Assembly: GCA_022376925.1 (NCBI GenBank)
Contig: JAIOJX010000032.1
Span: 102,230,794-102,294,793 of the forward strand
DNA from: Tragulus kanchil
Taxonomy: Eukaryota > Chordata > Mammalia > Artiodactyla > Tragulidae
Direction of reading: 5' to 3'
DNA: 64,000 nt
Shown here: one piece after another, positions 1 through 11,161 of the stretch
Numbering within the stretch: the first letter of the stretch is position 1
How the letters are laid out: every line of letters starts with the position of its first letter
Translations under genes and position numbers: made by a program
Notes under the pieces: model-generated
The model's database searches: none
Seen by the model: the letters and a program-made list of their open reading frames with translations, nothing else
Told to the model about the DNA's origin: nothing

Positions 1-235
1 CTAGACTAATGTGTCCAATTACCGAGCCGGAGCTCTGGAGCGCATGCGCCCAGATCCGGAGCTCTGCAACGACAGACACCACCGCGATGGGAGGCCCACA
101 CGAGCCAAAGAACAAAGACGGATGAAAATAGAGAAATGAAAGACCAATAGAAGTGGCCCGCCTGCTCCCCTCCCTCCCCAACCCGACCTCCGCCCAAAAT
201 AAACTTTAAAAAATAATAATAAAAATAAAAAATAA
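1..235 (+). mobile_element. CHR-type SINE, 3' part (duplicate copy)
   Basis: This is the 3' two thirds of a CHR (tRNA-derived artiodactyl) SINE followed by an A-rich tail. It is the same insertion as the fuller copy at 1065-1398, repeated by duplication 1, and not an independent insertion. Confidence 0.85.
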
Positions 236-241
236 AAAAAT

Positions 242-490
242 AAACCAGTGGTTAACAGTGAGAAGAGAAAAGAAGGGGAAAGCTAGATGGGGTCAGACAT
301 TAAGCAATATAAAGTACACTGTATAAAATTAGCTACAAAAATGTATTGTGCAGCTTAGGAAATATAGTCAACATTTTACAGTAACTATACAATCTTTAAA
401 ACTTGTGAATCACTATGTTGTACACCTGAAACTTATATTGTAAATAAACTATGTCATTTTAAAACATAAAAACTTTAATACAGAAAAATT
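242..490 (+). mobile_element. L1 3' UTR end (duplicate copy)
   Basis: This stretch resembles the terminal 3' UTR of ruminant L1, with the recognisable run ending in text such as gttgtacacctgaaactt. It continues the L1 that the CHR SINE interrupts. The same bases recur at 1406-1655 and 2455-2700 because duplications 1 and 2 overlap. Confidence 0.7.
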
Positions 491-527
491 AAGCTGTATG
501 TATGTGTCCTAAGTCACCTTTATCATA

Positions 528-1064
528 CAGTGAAACACCACCTCACACTTGTCACAATGGCTATCATCAAAAAAGACCTCAAATAACAAATGTTGACAAA
601 GATGTGGAGGAAATGAAACCTTGCTACATTGCTGGTAGGGATGCAAACTGGTGCAGCTACCATGGAAAATAATATGGAGATGTCTCAAAAGACTAAAAAT
701 GGAACTACCATATTATCCAATAATTCCACTCTTGGCTACATGCCTGAAGGAAAAAAAAAGGCTAGTTTGAAAAAATAAATGCGTCACAATTTTGATAGCA
801 GCAATATTTATAATAGCCAAGGCATGGAAGCTACCTAAGTGTCCATCAACAGACAAAGGAATAAAGAATATGTGATATACATTCACATTTATCCATAAAA
901 AATTTGCCATTTGCAGCAACATGGAGGGACTTGGAGAGTATATTATGCTTAGTGAAATAAGTCATAGAAATAAAAATACAATGTCATCACTTATATGTAG
1001 AAGATAAAAAATAACCTAGAGAATACAACCAAATAGACTTCACATATATAAAAAAATAAACCAG
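528..1064 (+). mobile_element. L1 3' end, upstream half
   Basis: This is a decayed L1 3' region in plus orientation: the end of ORF2 (phrases such as catggagggacttggagag) running into the 3' UTR. No open frame survives. At 1051-1064 lies the 14-base target site aaaaaataaaccag of the CHR SINE that follows. The L1 resumes after that SINE at 1399, so 528-1064 and 1399-1655 are one L1 split by one insertion. Confidence 0.8.
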
Positions 1065-1398
1065 GGCTTCCCCTAGTGGTCCAGTGGGTAAGGACACCGC
1101 CTTGCAGTGCAGGGGGCGCCGGTTCCATCCCTGGCTTGGGAAGATCCCACGTGCCACGGAGCAGCTAGACTAATGTGTCCAATTACCGAGCCGGAGCTCT
1201 GGAGCGCATGCGCCCAGATCCGGAGCTCTGCAACGACAGACACCACCGCGATGGGAGGCCCACACGAGCCAAAGAACAAAGACGGATGAAAATAGAGAAA
1301 TGAAAGACCAATAGAAGTGGCCCGCCTGCTCCCCTCCCTCCCCAACCCGACCTCCGCCCAAAATAAACTTTAAAAAATAATAATAAAAATAAAAAATA
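1065..1398 (+). mobile_element. CHR-type SINE inserted in L1 3' UTR
   Basis: This is a nearly full-length CHR SINE. The tRNA-related head has the phrase ggtggtcc/agtggtcc cagtgggtaagg, and the body ends in ccaatagaagtggcc, a C-rich linker and an A/T-rich tail. Perfect 14-base target-site duplications aaaaaataaaccag flank it at 1051-1064 and 1399-1412, which proves insertion by target-primed reverse transcription. CpG-rich positions are well kept, suggesting a fairly young element. Chance open frames on both strands (1073-1345 minus, 1107-1289 plus) are SINE readings, not genes. Confidence 0.9.
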
Positions 1399-1655
1399 AA
1401 AAAATAAACCAGTGGTTAACAGTGAGAAGAGAAAAGAAGGGGAAAGCTAGATGGGGTCAGACATTAAGCAATATAAAGTACACTGTATAAAATTAGCTAC
1501 AAAAATGTATTGTGCAGCTTAGGAAATATAGTCAACATTTTACAGTAACTATACAATCTTTAAAACTTGTGAATCACTATGTTGTACACCTGAAACTTAT
1601 ATTGTAAATAAACTATGTCATTTTTAAAACATAAAAACTTTAATACAGAAAAATT
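1399..1655 (+). mobile_element. L1 3' UTR, downstream half
   Basis: This is the continuation of the L1 interrupted by the SINE at 1065-1398, ending in an AT-rich tail. It starts with the right-hand target-site duplication of that SINE. Confidence 0.75.
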
Positions 1656-1659
1656 AAGC

Positions 1660-1888
1660 TGTATGTATGTGTCCTAAGTCACCTTTATCATATCTGACTC
1701 TGTGACCCCATGTGCTGTAGCCTGCTGGGTTCCTCTGTTGATGGGGTGATTCTCCAGGCAAGAATACTGGAGTGGGTTGCCATTTCCTACATCAGGGAAT
1801 CTTCGTGCCCCAAGGATGGAACCTGCCCCTCTATGTCTCCTGCATTGGCAGGTGAGTTATTTACCACTAGAGCCACCTGGGAAGCCCA
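1660..1888 (-). mobile_element. Bov-tA SINE, antisense
   Basis: Read on the minus strand this is a ruminant Bov-tA SINE. It contains the conserved stretch around the EYSSILAWRIP-type reading of the family (antisense ...QARILEWVAIS). It ends at the head sequence gggcttcccagg (complement at 1877-1888). The 91-codon plus-strand frame at 1710-1985 is an antisense reading of this SINE and its flank. Confidence 0.9.
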
Positions 1889-2299
1889 ATTAAGCTACAG
1901 CTACTGGGATTTGGGAGTGGACAGAATAGAGAAGCAGGGTCAAAGGGGGAGAATGTGGTTAGAAATAGACTATAGGAACTCTTAGTGTTCAAGTGATTAA
2001 ACCACTCAACAATTTAAGAAGAATATTTAAGTATTCAGGTTCAGGTTGTGATTCATGCTATGAGACCTCCTCTATAGTCCAAACACCCAGTAACAGTCCA
2101 GTGCTGTGCCGTGGGATGCTGGCTGTTAGTGGGAGTAAAGGATGGGGTGGTTTTCAGCACGGGATGATGTAACGTGGAAAATGGACTGCCTGTGTGGGTA
2201 GCCAGGTGACTGATAAAATGGTCTAATTCACTAGAATCAGGAACCCATGGTCACGGCCATTATAACAGGAGAAATACAAACTGCTGCAGGAACGCCCAC
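1889..2299. other. Unclassified non-coding DNA
   Basis: I recognise no gene or repeat family here. It appears again at 2938-3349, and from about base 1980 a third time at 4112-4431. Confidence 0.6.
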
Positions 2300-2319
2300 A
2301 CGAGACAACGAGGGAACAA

Positions 2320-2708
2320 AAAGAACAAAGACGGATGAAAATAGAGAAATGAAAGACCAATAGAAGTGGCCCGCCTGCTCCCCTCCCTCCCCAACCCGAC
2401 CTCCGCCCAAAATAAACTTTAAAAAATAATAATAAAAATAAAAAATAAAAAAATAAACCAGTGGTTAACAGTGAGAAGAGAAAAGAAGGGGAAAGCTAGA
2501 TGGGGTCAGACATTAAGCAATATAAAGTACACTGTATAAAATTAGCTACAAAAATGTATTGTGCAGCTTAGGAAATATAGTCAACATTTTACAGTAACTA
2601 TACAATCTTTAAAACTTGTGAATCACTATGTTGTACACCTGAAACTTATATTGTAAATAAACTATGTCATTTTTAAAACATAAAAACTTTAATACAGAAA
2701 AATTAAGC
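2320..2708 (+). mobile_element. CHR SINE tail and L1 3' UTR (duplicate copy)
   Basis: This repeats 1271-1659: the 3' end of the CHR SINE, its A-rich tail, and the L1 3' UTR. It lacks the SINE head because the duplication breakpoint falls inside the SINE. Confidence 0.85.
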
Positions 2709-2937
2709 TGTATGTATGTGTCCTAAGTCACCTTTATCATATCTGACTCTGTGACCCCATGTGCTGTAGCCTGCTGGGTTCCTCTGTTGATGGGGTGATT
2801 CTCCAGGCAAGAATACTGGAGTGGGTTGCCATTTCCTACATCAGGGAATCTTCGTGCCCCAAGGATGGAACCTGCCCCTCTATGTCTCCTGCATTGGCAG
2901 GTGAGTTATTTACCACTAGAGCCACCTGGGAAGCCCA
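2709..2937 (-). mobile_element. Bov-tA SINE, antisense (duplicate copy)
   Basis: This repeats the element at 1660-1888 at an offset of 1049, with the same flanks. It is a copy made by duplication 2, not a second insertion. Confidence 0.9.
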
Positions 2938-3465
2938 ATTAAGCTACAGCTACTGGGATTTGGGAGTGGACAGAATAGAGAAGCAGGGTCAAAGGGGGAG
3001 AATGTGGTTAGAAATAGACTATAGGAACTCTTAGTGTTCAAGTGATTAAACCACTCAACAATTTAAGAAGAATATTTAAGTATTCAGGTTCAGGTTGTGA
3101 TTCATGCTATGAGACCTCCTCTATAGTCCAAACACCCAGTAACAGTCCAGTGCTGTGCCGTGGGATGCTGGCTGTTAGTGGGAGTAAAGGATGGGGTGGT
3201 TTTCAGCACGGGATGATGTAACGTGGAAAATGGACTGCCTGTGTGGGTAGCCAGGTGACTGATAAAATGGTCTAATTCACTAGAATCAGGAACCCATGGT
3301 CACGGCCATTATAACAGGAGAAATACAAACTGCTGCAGGGAACGCCCACCCAAGAATCTCAAGGAGATCAACATGGCAATGAATTTCTCATCCTTTGAGA
3401 TGGGAGTTCTGCAAAATGCTTTTGTACCCCAAAGAGCAGAGTGACTCATTTTGTGTCTTCATTAT

Positions 3466-3470
3466 ACCTT

Positions 3471-3506
<36 letters not shown>

Positions 3507-3567
3507 TATATATACATATACATATACACACACACACACATACACATATATATGTGTGTGTATATTA
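3466..3567. repeat. TA/CA/TG compound microsatellite
   Basis: About 100 bases of (TA)n, then CACA and TATACA units, then (CA)n and TGTG. The 74-codon frame crossing it (3451-3675) is a simple-repeat artefact. Confidence 0.95.
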
Positions 3568-4111
3568 GAAGCTTTCCATAACCACCCCCTGATGACAAGT
3601 GCAGCTTACTGCTCCAGCATCTGTGTTCCCACTGCATTTTGTTACAACATGCACTATATTGTGACTATAATCTAGATGAGAATGAGTCCTCATTCCGATG
3701 TTCTAGTACACATTAGGCAAACAGAAGATACACAACAACAGTTTAAGCAATTTTAAAACCCCATCTCCAAATTAATAGCCGTGCATGTTGTCTGTTCCCA
3801 TAAATTCTGTTTACATGTAGTATCCTTTTGTAATGGAGCTTATTTTCCCAGACGGTACTAATTTTATTGCTTCCAAAGCAGTCAATTATTTTTCTGTTTA
3901 TACGGCATTTTATGTTTCAATTTTCCTTCAGACACCCGGTTGGGATACACACTTGGTAATGTAAACTCAAATTAATTTGCACAGTTTTGCTTGACTGGGC
4001 TTTTTTTCTTGTTGTCACGCTCCATGACAAACTCTAACCAGGTGAGCCTTGGCAAAGCAGCTGTTCCTCCTACAGTACACAGGAGAAGTCATCAAGGCAT
4101 GAGCTAAGAGG
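3568..4111. other. Unclassified non-coding DNA
   Basis: No gene or recognisable repeat. It is duplicated at 4651-5192, and the part from about 3900 occurs a third time at 6129-6338. Confidence 0.6.
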
Positions 4112-4548
4112 TCTTAGTGTTCAAGTGATTAAACCACTCAACAATTTAAGAAGAATATTTAAGTAATCAGGTTCTGGTTGTGATTCATGCTATGAGACCT
4201 CCTCTATAGTCCAAACACCCAGTAACAGTCCAGTGCTGTGCCGTGGGATGCTGGCTGTTAGTGGGAGTAAAGGATGGGGTGGTTTTCAGCACGGGATGAT
4301 GTAACGTGGAAAATGGACTGCCTGTGTGGGTAGCCAGGTGACTGATAAAATGGTCTAATTCACTAGAATCAGGAACCCATGGTCACGGCCATTACAACAG
4401 GAGAAATACAAACTGCCGCAGGGAACGCCCACCCAAGAATCTCAAGGAGATCAACATGGCAATGAATTTCTCATCCTTTGAGATGGGAGTTCTGCAAAAT
4501 GCTTTTGTACCCCAAAGAGTAGAGTGACTCATTTTGTGTCTTCATTAT

Positions 4549-4551
4549 ACC

Positions 4552-4587
<36 letters not shown>

Positions 4588-4650
4588 TATATATACATAT
4601 ACATATACACACACACACACATATACATATATATGTGTGTGTATATTAGA
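4549..4650. repeat. TA/CA compound microsatellite (duplicate copy)
   Basis: This is the counterpart of 3466-3567 in the second copy of duplication 3. It differs at its left edge (cctatatata instead of cctttatata) and at one internal CA/TA unit. Confidence 0.95.
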
Positions 4651-5192
4651 AGCTTTCCATAACCACCCCCTGATGACAAGTGCAGCTTACTGCTCCAGCA
4701 TCTGTGTTCCCACTGCATTTTGTTACAACATGCACTATATTGTGACTATAATCTAGATGAGAATGAGTCCTCATTCCGATGTTCTAGTACACATTAGGCA
4801 AACAGAAGATACACAACAACAGTTTAAGCAATTTTAAAACCCCATCTCCAAATTAATAGCCGTGCATGTTGTCTGTTCCCATAAATTCTGTTTACGTGTA
4901 GTATCCTTTTGTAATGGAGCTTATTTTCCCAGACGGTACTAATTTTATTGCTTCCAAAGCAGTCAATTATTTTTCTGTTTATACGGCATTTTATGTTTCA
5001 ATTTTCCTTCAGACACCCGGTTGGGATACACACTTGGTAATGTAAACTCAAATTAATTTGCACAGTTTTGCTTGACTGGGCTTTTTTTCTTGAAGTCACG
5101 CTCCATGAAAAATTCTAACCAGGTGAGCCTTGGCAAAGCAGCTGTTCCTCCTACAGTACACAGGGAGAAGTCATCAAGGCATGAGCTAAGAG

Positions 5193-5690
5193 GAGGCAGG
5201 TAATTGCCTGGCCTCTTTGGGGTCTTCGCCTAATATTGACTTTTAATTATGAAGGCCAAATGTTTGTTTTTTTATGGGATCCATTTCTGCCCTTTGGTTA
5301 TTGACACAGTTGGAATATGAAACATGTTTACTTTTTTCTAATGGGGGTGGATGGGTAAGTTTATATTACAGTAATATATTCTGAGCTTCAGTTCATGTAA
5401 GCTCTGATTATGTGTCTGTCTTGGAGTTTCTAACTAAGCGTCCTGCATGTTCTGATCAATTTTAGATCTTTATACTCTACAAGCTCACTAAAAATGTGTT
5501 AAGGGTATGCCACCTGTTCTGGGAAACACTTCAAAACTGTGTATCACCACCAGCATATAGGAAGGCTTACCTAGTTTGTCAACTGCAGGGGATACAATGA
5601 GAATCAAAAAAAACCTAGCTCCTGCCTGAGGGACTTGCATCTTGGAGTTCTCAGTCACAATAGGTTATTACAATGAAGTATGCTAAGTGC
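5193..5690. other. Unclassified AT-rich non-coding DNA
   Basis: No gene or confident repeat. It is present again at about 6339-6836. Confidence 0.55.
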
Positions 5691-5960
5691 TACCATAGCA
5701 GTAGACATGGACTGTTTGGACCCAGAAATGTTATTTCTAGAAATCTATCCTAAGGAAATCATCTGAAATGCAGAAATGACTTACACAGAGATTGTTCACA
5801 CAAAAAACACTGCTGTCAGCAGACCCTGTTCAAGCTGACATGGTTCACGTAGTGCATTAACAGTGGAAAATTTGGAAATAGTGGGAAAATTATAATTAGC
5901 CAATATGCTGTTATAATAAAAGTAATAGGAAGTACAATGTGTTAGCAATTCTGTGCCAGG
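5691..5960 (+). mobile_element. Possible old L1M 3' fragment
   Basis: The stretch with gttatttctagaaatctatcctaaggaaat followed by a viral-free, A-rich run resembles the 3' end of old mammalian L1M elements. The match is weak. The same bases recur at about 6837-7106, and in part at 8061-8210. Confidence 0.4.
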
Positions 5961-5974
5961 GAAAGTTCAAAGCC

Positions 5975-6113
5975 CTTAATTTGAATTAATATATTAATTC
6001 TCTCTAGCCCTATTAGGGTATGAATACTAATATCACTACTTTGTGTGTAAGAAAATTGAAAATAAATAGCTTGTCCAAGTGCACTGAACAGGCAGTTATT
6101 TGAAAGGCAATGT
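5975..6113 (-). mobile_element. MIR SINE, antisense, first copy (truncated)
   Basis: Reverse-oriented MIR. The pattern of tattagggtatgaatac, a run equivalent to 'aagaaactgag', and gcttgtccaagtgcac follows the MIR core. It is cut at 6113 by the duplication junction. Full copies are at 7125-7285 and 8229-8389. Confidence 0.6.
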
Positions 6114-7124
6114 AAACTCAATTTTTTAACGGCATTTTATGTTTCAATTTTCCTTCAGACACCCGGTTGGGATACACACTTGGTAATGTAAACTCAAATT
6201 AATTTGCACAGTTTTGCTTGACTGGGCTTTTTCTTGAAGTCACGCTCCATGAAAAATTCTAACCAGGTGAGCCTTGGCAAAGCAGCTGTTCCTCCTACAG
6301 TACACAGGGAGAAGTCATCAAGGCATGAGCTAAGAGGAGGCAGGTAATTGCCTGGCCTCTTTGGGGTCTTCGCCTAATATTGACTTTTAATTATGAAGGC
6401 CAAATGTTTGTTTTTTTATGGGATCCATTTCTGCCCTTTGGTTATTGACACAGTTGGAATATGAAACATGTTTACTTTTTTCTAATGGGGGTGGATGGGT
6501 AAGTTTATATTACAGTAATATATTCTGAGCTTCAGTTCATGTAAGCTCTGATTATGTGTCTGTCTTGGAGTTTCTAACTAAGCGTCCTGCATGTTCTGAT
6601 CAATTTTAGATCTTTATACTCTACAAGCTCACTAAAAATGTGTTAAGGGTATGCCACCTGTTCTGGGAAACACTTCAAAACTGTGTATCACCACCAGCAT
6701 ATAGGAAGGCTTACCTAGTTTGTCAACTGCAGGGGATACAATGAGAATCAAAAAAAACCTAGCTCCTGCCTGAGGGACTTGCATCTTGGAGTTCTCAGTC
6801 ACAATAGGTTATTACAATGAAGTATGCTAAGTGCTACCATAGCAGTAGACATGGACTGTTTGGACCCAGAAATGTTATTTCTAGAAATCTATCCTAAGGA
6901 AATCATCTGAAATGCAGAAATGACTTACACAGAGATTGTTCACACAAAAAACACTGCTGTCAGCAGACCCTGTTCAAGCTGACATGGTTCACGTAGTGCA
7001 TTAACAGTGGAAAATTTGGAAATAGTGGGAAAATTATAATTAGCCAATATGCTGTTATAATAAAAGTAATAGGAAGTACAATGTGTTAGCAATTCTGTGC
7101 CAGGGAAAGTTCAAAGCCCTTAAT

Positions 7125-7285
7125 TTGAATTAATATATTAATTCTCTCTAGCCCTATTAGGGTATGAATACTAATATCACTACTTTGTGTGTAAGAAAAT
7201 TGACACCAAAAAGTTAAATAGCTTGTCCAAGTGCACTGAACAGGCAGTTATTTGAAAGGCAATGTGACTCTAGAGCCTGTCTTAT
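7125..7285 (-). mobile_element. MIR SINE, antisense
   Basis: Ancient mammalian-wide MIR in minus orientation with a recognisable core: gtaagaaaattgacacc, then gcttgtccaagtgc, then the cagttatttgaaaggc region. The same element recurs at 8229-8389 through duplication 5. Confidence 0.65.
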
Positions 7286-7289
7286 GTTA

Positions 7290-8054
7290 CAACGATTTAA
7301 AATATTTGTATATCTTATAATGATAGGGAGACAGGCTTACGATGGTTAGACAGAGTTGGATACACATAACTAATCTTAGGCTGTGCTTTCTAGGAGAATC
7401 CAGGCTAAGATAAGGACTTGCTAGCATGTAATTTATTTTGGAAGGTCGTTTCAGAAAAGAGGAGTCGGGGATGGTAAGAGTGAGTCAGGAAAAGTGGGAA
7501 GGCCAATGCAAGGATATGGTATCAAGCTGGCCACCACTGAGCAAGTGGGACTCAATTCCACTGGGACCCTCTGAGGGACTATGGAGAATGTGGCTCAGAA
7601 GCAGCCCCTGAACTGATGGGAGAGATGAGGTTACATCCAACTCCATTCCTCACCGATCAAGGCTTACCCGTGGGTATTGCATCCATCTATGTCCAGGGAA
7701 GTACCGAGTACTGAGTGAGTTCCCAAATATGTCTTGCTCTGAGGTATCACAGAAGGCCTGAGGCAGAAAGTAAGAACTGGGTGTTGGAAGCCTGTATCTT
7801 TGCAAAGCTAGCACTGTGGCAATGGATGAAGTGAAAGGAGGGCTGGAGGACAGGATAGCCTCAAGTCATCCTTCTCCCCTGCCATCACTATTTCTACTCC
7901 ATCTTGAGATCGTTTGGTGTAGTCTCCTCACATCAGCCTGCCCACTGCAGCCTCCTTGAGTTAGTGCAGGTGTGTTAGTGCAACAAACTCCAGTCTCCAC
8001 TACTGCAGAAGTCTCTAGGTTGTAACTGATCATCAATATCCCTTCCTCCATTAC
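7290..8054. other. Unclassified non-coding DNA
   Basis: No gene is visible. The even base composition and lack of low complexity suggest single-copy or very old repeat DNA. It is duplicated at 8394-9160, and the part from 7715 occurs a third time after 9994. Confidence 0.55.
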
Positions 8055-8228
8055 ACTGCCCTGTCAGCAGACCCTGTTCAAGCTGACATGGTTCACGTAG
8101 TGCATTAACAGTGGAAAATTTGGAAATAGTGGGAAAATTATAATTAGCCAATATACTGTTATAATAAAAGTAATAGGAAGTACAATGTGTTAGCAATTCT
8201 GTGCCAGGGAAAGTTCAAAGCCCTTAAT

Positions 8229-8389
8229 TTGAATTAATATATTAATTCTCTCTAGCCCTATTAGGGTATGAATACTAATATCACTACTTTGTGTGTAAGA
8301 AAATTGACACCAAAAAGTTAAATAGCTTGTCCAAGTGCACTGAACAGGCAGTTATTTGAAAGGCAATGTGACTCTAGAGCCTGTCTTAT
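8229..8389 (-). mobile_element. MIR SINE, antisense (duplicate copy)
   Basis: Copy of the MIR at 7125-7285, from duplication 5. Confidence 0.65.
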
Positions 8390-8818
8390 GTTACAACGAT
8401 TTAAAATATTTGTATATCTTATAATGATAGGGAGACAGGCTTACGATGGTTAGACAGAGTTGGATACACATAACTAATCTTAGGCTGTGCTTTCTAGGAG
8501 AATCCAGGCTAAGATAAGGACTTGCTAGCATGTAATTTATTTTGGAAGGTCGTTTCAGAAAAGAGGAGTCCGGGATGGTAAGAGTGAGTCAGGAAAAGTG
8601 GGAAGGCCAATGCAAGGATATGGTATCAAGCTGGCCACCACTGAGCAAGTGGGACTCAATTCCACTGGGACCCTCTGAGGGACTATGGAGAATGTGGCTC
8701 AGAAGCAGCCCCTGAACTGATGGGAGAGATGAGGTTACATCCAACTCCATTCCTCACCGATCAAGGCTTACCCGTGGGTATTGCATCCATCTATGTCCAG
8801 GGAAGTACCGAGTACTGA

Positions 8819-11161
8819 GTGAGTTCCCAAATATGTCTTGCTCTGAGGTATCACAGAAGGCCTGAGGCAGAAAGTAAGAACTGGGTGTTGGAAGCCTGTA
8901 TCTTTGCAAAGCTAGCACTGTGGCAATGGATGAAGTGAAAGGAGGGCTGGAGGACAGGATAGCCTCAAGTCATCCTTCTCCCCTGCCATCACTATTTCTA
9001 CTCCATCTTGAGATCGTTTGGTGTAGTCTCCTCACATCAGCCCTGCCCACTGCAGCCTCCTTGAGTTAGTGCAGGTGTGTTAGTGCAACAAACTCCAGTC
9101 TCCACTACTGCAGAAGTCTCTAGGTTGTAACTGATCATCAATATCCCCTTCCTCCATTACCCATTCTGAGCTTCTCCCAAGCTTATGTGCATTTCAACAG
9201 GCTGAATGCGCTTGCCTGATAGACTGATCTAGACCTTCATCATCAGATGACCCAGGCCTGGCTCAGAAGGAAATCAGTGTCTCTTCTAGATGCTGTGGGC
9301 TTCAGTACTGGGGCAGATGATTTAGATACAGAGTACCCACCTGTCAGTTGTGGGCATGAAACTGCAGACCTGCAGACCTCAGGGCTGTGGTTTAAGCAAG
9401 AGAGATGCTTTTCTTACTACTTGGGGATCCCACATAAGGGCAGCAGATGCTTTTGGTGTCCCTTCCACATCCCTTGGGAATCTCACCATACCTCAGTGGA
9501 TGCATCTGAGCCTTGATGACCTCACTGGTCAGGCTACGACTGCTGAAGCTGACTTGAAGTTTTCACAGGCATGAGATTGCCAAGAAACATGCTCAGTTGG
9601 GTTTGATGACAGTGGAGATAGGAAACAGTAGAAGGTGTACTAATGAAAGCGAATTATACTCTTTTAAAAAGTGGCTAAAATGCCATATTTTATATATACT
9701 TTGCCACAATAGAATTTATACATACCTAACACACTGTTTATATGCAGTTTTAAGGCCTTCATTTCTTACGTGCTCACATATACATAATACTATCAATGGT
9801 TACTTCTAGATATCATTGTTATGAGTCATTTTATTTCTTCTTTACATTTATAGATAGCTTTCAAACTTTCTTGAGTGTTTCTACAATGAGAATTAAAATC
9901 AGTTTTTATAATTTTGGAATCATATAAAGGAAAACATTGGGCTTTAAATAGCAACTTACTATCAGAATCTAAAACATGTCTATATTGAATTCTGTGAGTT
10001 CCCAAATATGTCTTGCTCTGAGGTATCACAGAAGGCCTGAGGCAGAAAGTAAGAACTGGGTGTTGGAAGCCTGTATCTTTGCAAAGCTAGCACTGTGGCA
10101 ATGGATGAAGTGAAAGGAGGGCTGGAGGACAGGATAGCCTCAAGTCATCCTTCTCCCCTGCCATCACTATTTCTACTCCATCTTGAGATCGTTTGGTGTA
10201 GTCTCCTCACATCAGCCTTGCCCACTGCAGCCTCCTTGAGTTAGTGCAGGTGTGTTAGTGCAACAAACTCCAGTCTCCACTACTGCAGAAGTCTCTAGGT
10301 TGTAACTGATCATCAATATCCCCTTCCTCCATTACCCATTCTGAGCTTCTCCCAAGCTTATGTGCATTTCAACAGGCTGAATGCGCTTGCCTGATAGACT
10401 GATCTAGACCTTCATCATCAGATGACCCAGGCCTGGCTCAGAAGGAAATCAGTGTCTCTTCTAGATGCTGTGGGCTTCAGTACTGGGGCAGATGATTTAG
10501 ATACAGAGTACCCACCTGTCAGTTGTGGGCATGAAACTGCAGACCTGCAGACCTCAGGGCTGTGGTTTAAGCAAGAGAGATGCTTTTCTTACTACTTGGG
10601 GATCCCACATAAGGGCAGCAGATGCTTTTGGTGTCCCTTCCACATCCCTTGGGAATCTCACCATACCTCAGTGGATGCATCTGAGCCTTGATGACCTCAC
10701 TGGTCAGGCTACGACTGCTGAAGCTGACTTGAAGTTTTCACAGGCATGAGATTGCCAAGAAACATGCTCAGTTGGGTTTGATGACAGTGGAGATAGGAAA
10801 CAGTAGAAGGTGTACTAATGAAAGCGAATTATACTCTTTTAAAAAGTGGCTAAAATGCCATATTTTATATATACTTTGCCACAATAGAATTTATACATAC
10901 CTAACACACTGTTTATATGCAGTTTTAAGGCCTTCATTTCTTACGTGCTCACATATACATAATACTGTCAATGGTTACTTCTAGATATCATTGTTATGAG
11001 TCATTTTATTTCTTCTTTACATTTATAGATAGCTTTCAAACTTTCTTGAGTGTTTCTACAATGAGAATTAAAATCAGTTTTTATAATTTTGGAATCATAT
11101 AAAGGAAAACATTGGGCTTTAAATAGCAACTTACTATCAGAATCTAAAACATGTCTATATT
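8819..11161. repeat. Direct tandem duplication 6 (offset 1175)
   Basis: Bases 8819-9986 recur at 9994-11161. Seven bases lie between. A substitution is visible at about 9794 (A) against 10969 (G). Open frames at 9247-9516, 9350-9574 and 9597-9809 all recur 1175 bases later, but they have no coding signature beyond duplication. Confidence 0.95.
9161..9986. other. Unclassified non-coding DNA
   Basis: It holds three short overlapping plus-strand frames (89, 74 and 70 codons) without recognisable domains, initiation context or splice structure. I regard them as chance. The segment is copied at 10336-11161. Confidence 0.5.

Larger units (their letters stand above)
1..1692. repeat. Direct tandem duplication 1 (offset 1164)
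   Basis: Bases 1-527 recur at 1165-1692 with one inserted T near 1621. The second copy appears to begin at 528, directly after the first copy ends. The first copy breaks off inside the 5' edge of an antisense Bov-tA and jumps to L1 sequence at 528. The first copy is cut by the window edge, so the sequence just left of base 1 should match 528-1164. Confidence 0.9.
1271..3349. repeat. Direct tandem duplication 2 (offset 1049)
   Basis: Bases 1271-2299 recur at 2320-3349. The 20 bases between the copies (2300-2319) are garbled, CHR-like but not matching either flank. The second copy begins in the middle of the CHR SINE, so the breakpoint respects no element boundary. Confidence 0.95.
3029..5192. 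repeat. Direct tandem duplication 3 (offset 1083)
   Basis: Bases 3029-4111 recur at 4112-5192 with no intervening base. Differences include a CpG change (ATG-context A at 3815 against G at 4896), a few other substitutions, and differences at the microsatellite and near the junction (4035-4060 against 5090-5120). Confidence 0.95.
4983..7265. repeat. Direct tandem duplication 4 (offset 1146)
   Basis: Bases 4983-6113 recur at 6129-7265. The 15 bases between (6114-6128) match neither side well. In the first copy about ten bases are lost or altered near 6058-6065 relative to the second and third copies (7200 and 8305 areas), which agree with each other. Confidence 0.95.
6957..9160. repeat. Direct tandem duplication 5 (offset about 1104)
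   Basis: Bases 6957-8054 recur at 8061-9160. Six bases lie between the copies. Differences include single-base length changes in C runs (near 7937 and 9041). Confidence 0.95.

Noticed and set aside
1065..1345. Functional tRNA gene at the CHR or Bov-tA heads
   Set aside because: The heads are tRNA-derived and keep A/B-box-like stretches (ggtggtccagtgggtaa, ggttcaatccctgg), but they do not close a cloverleaf and are part of SINEs.
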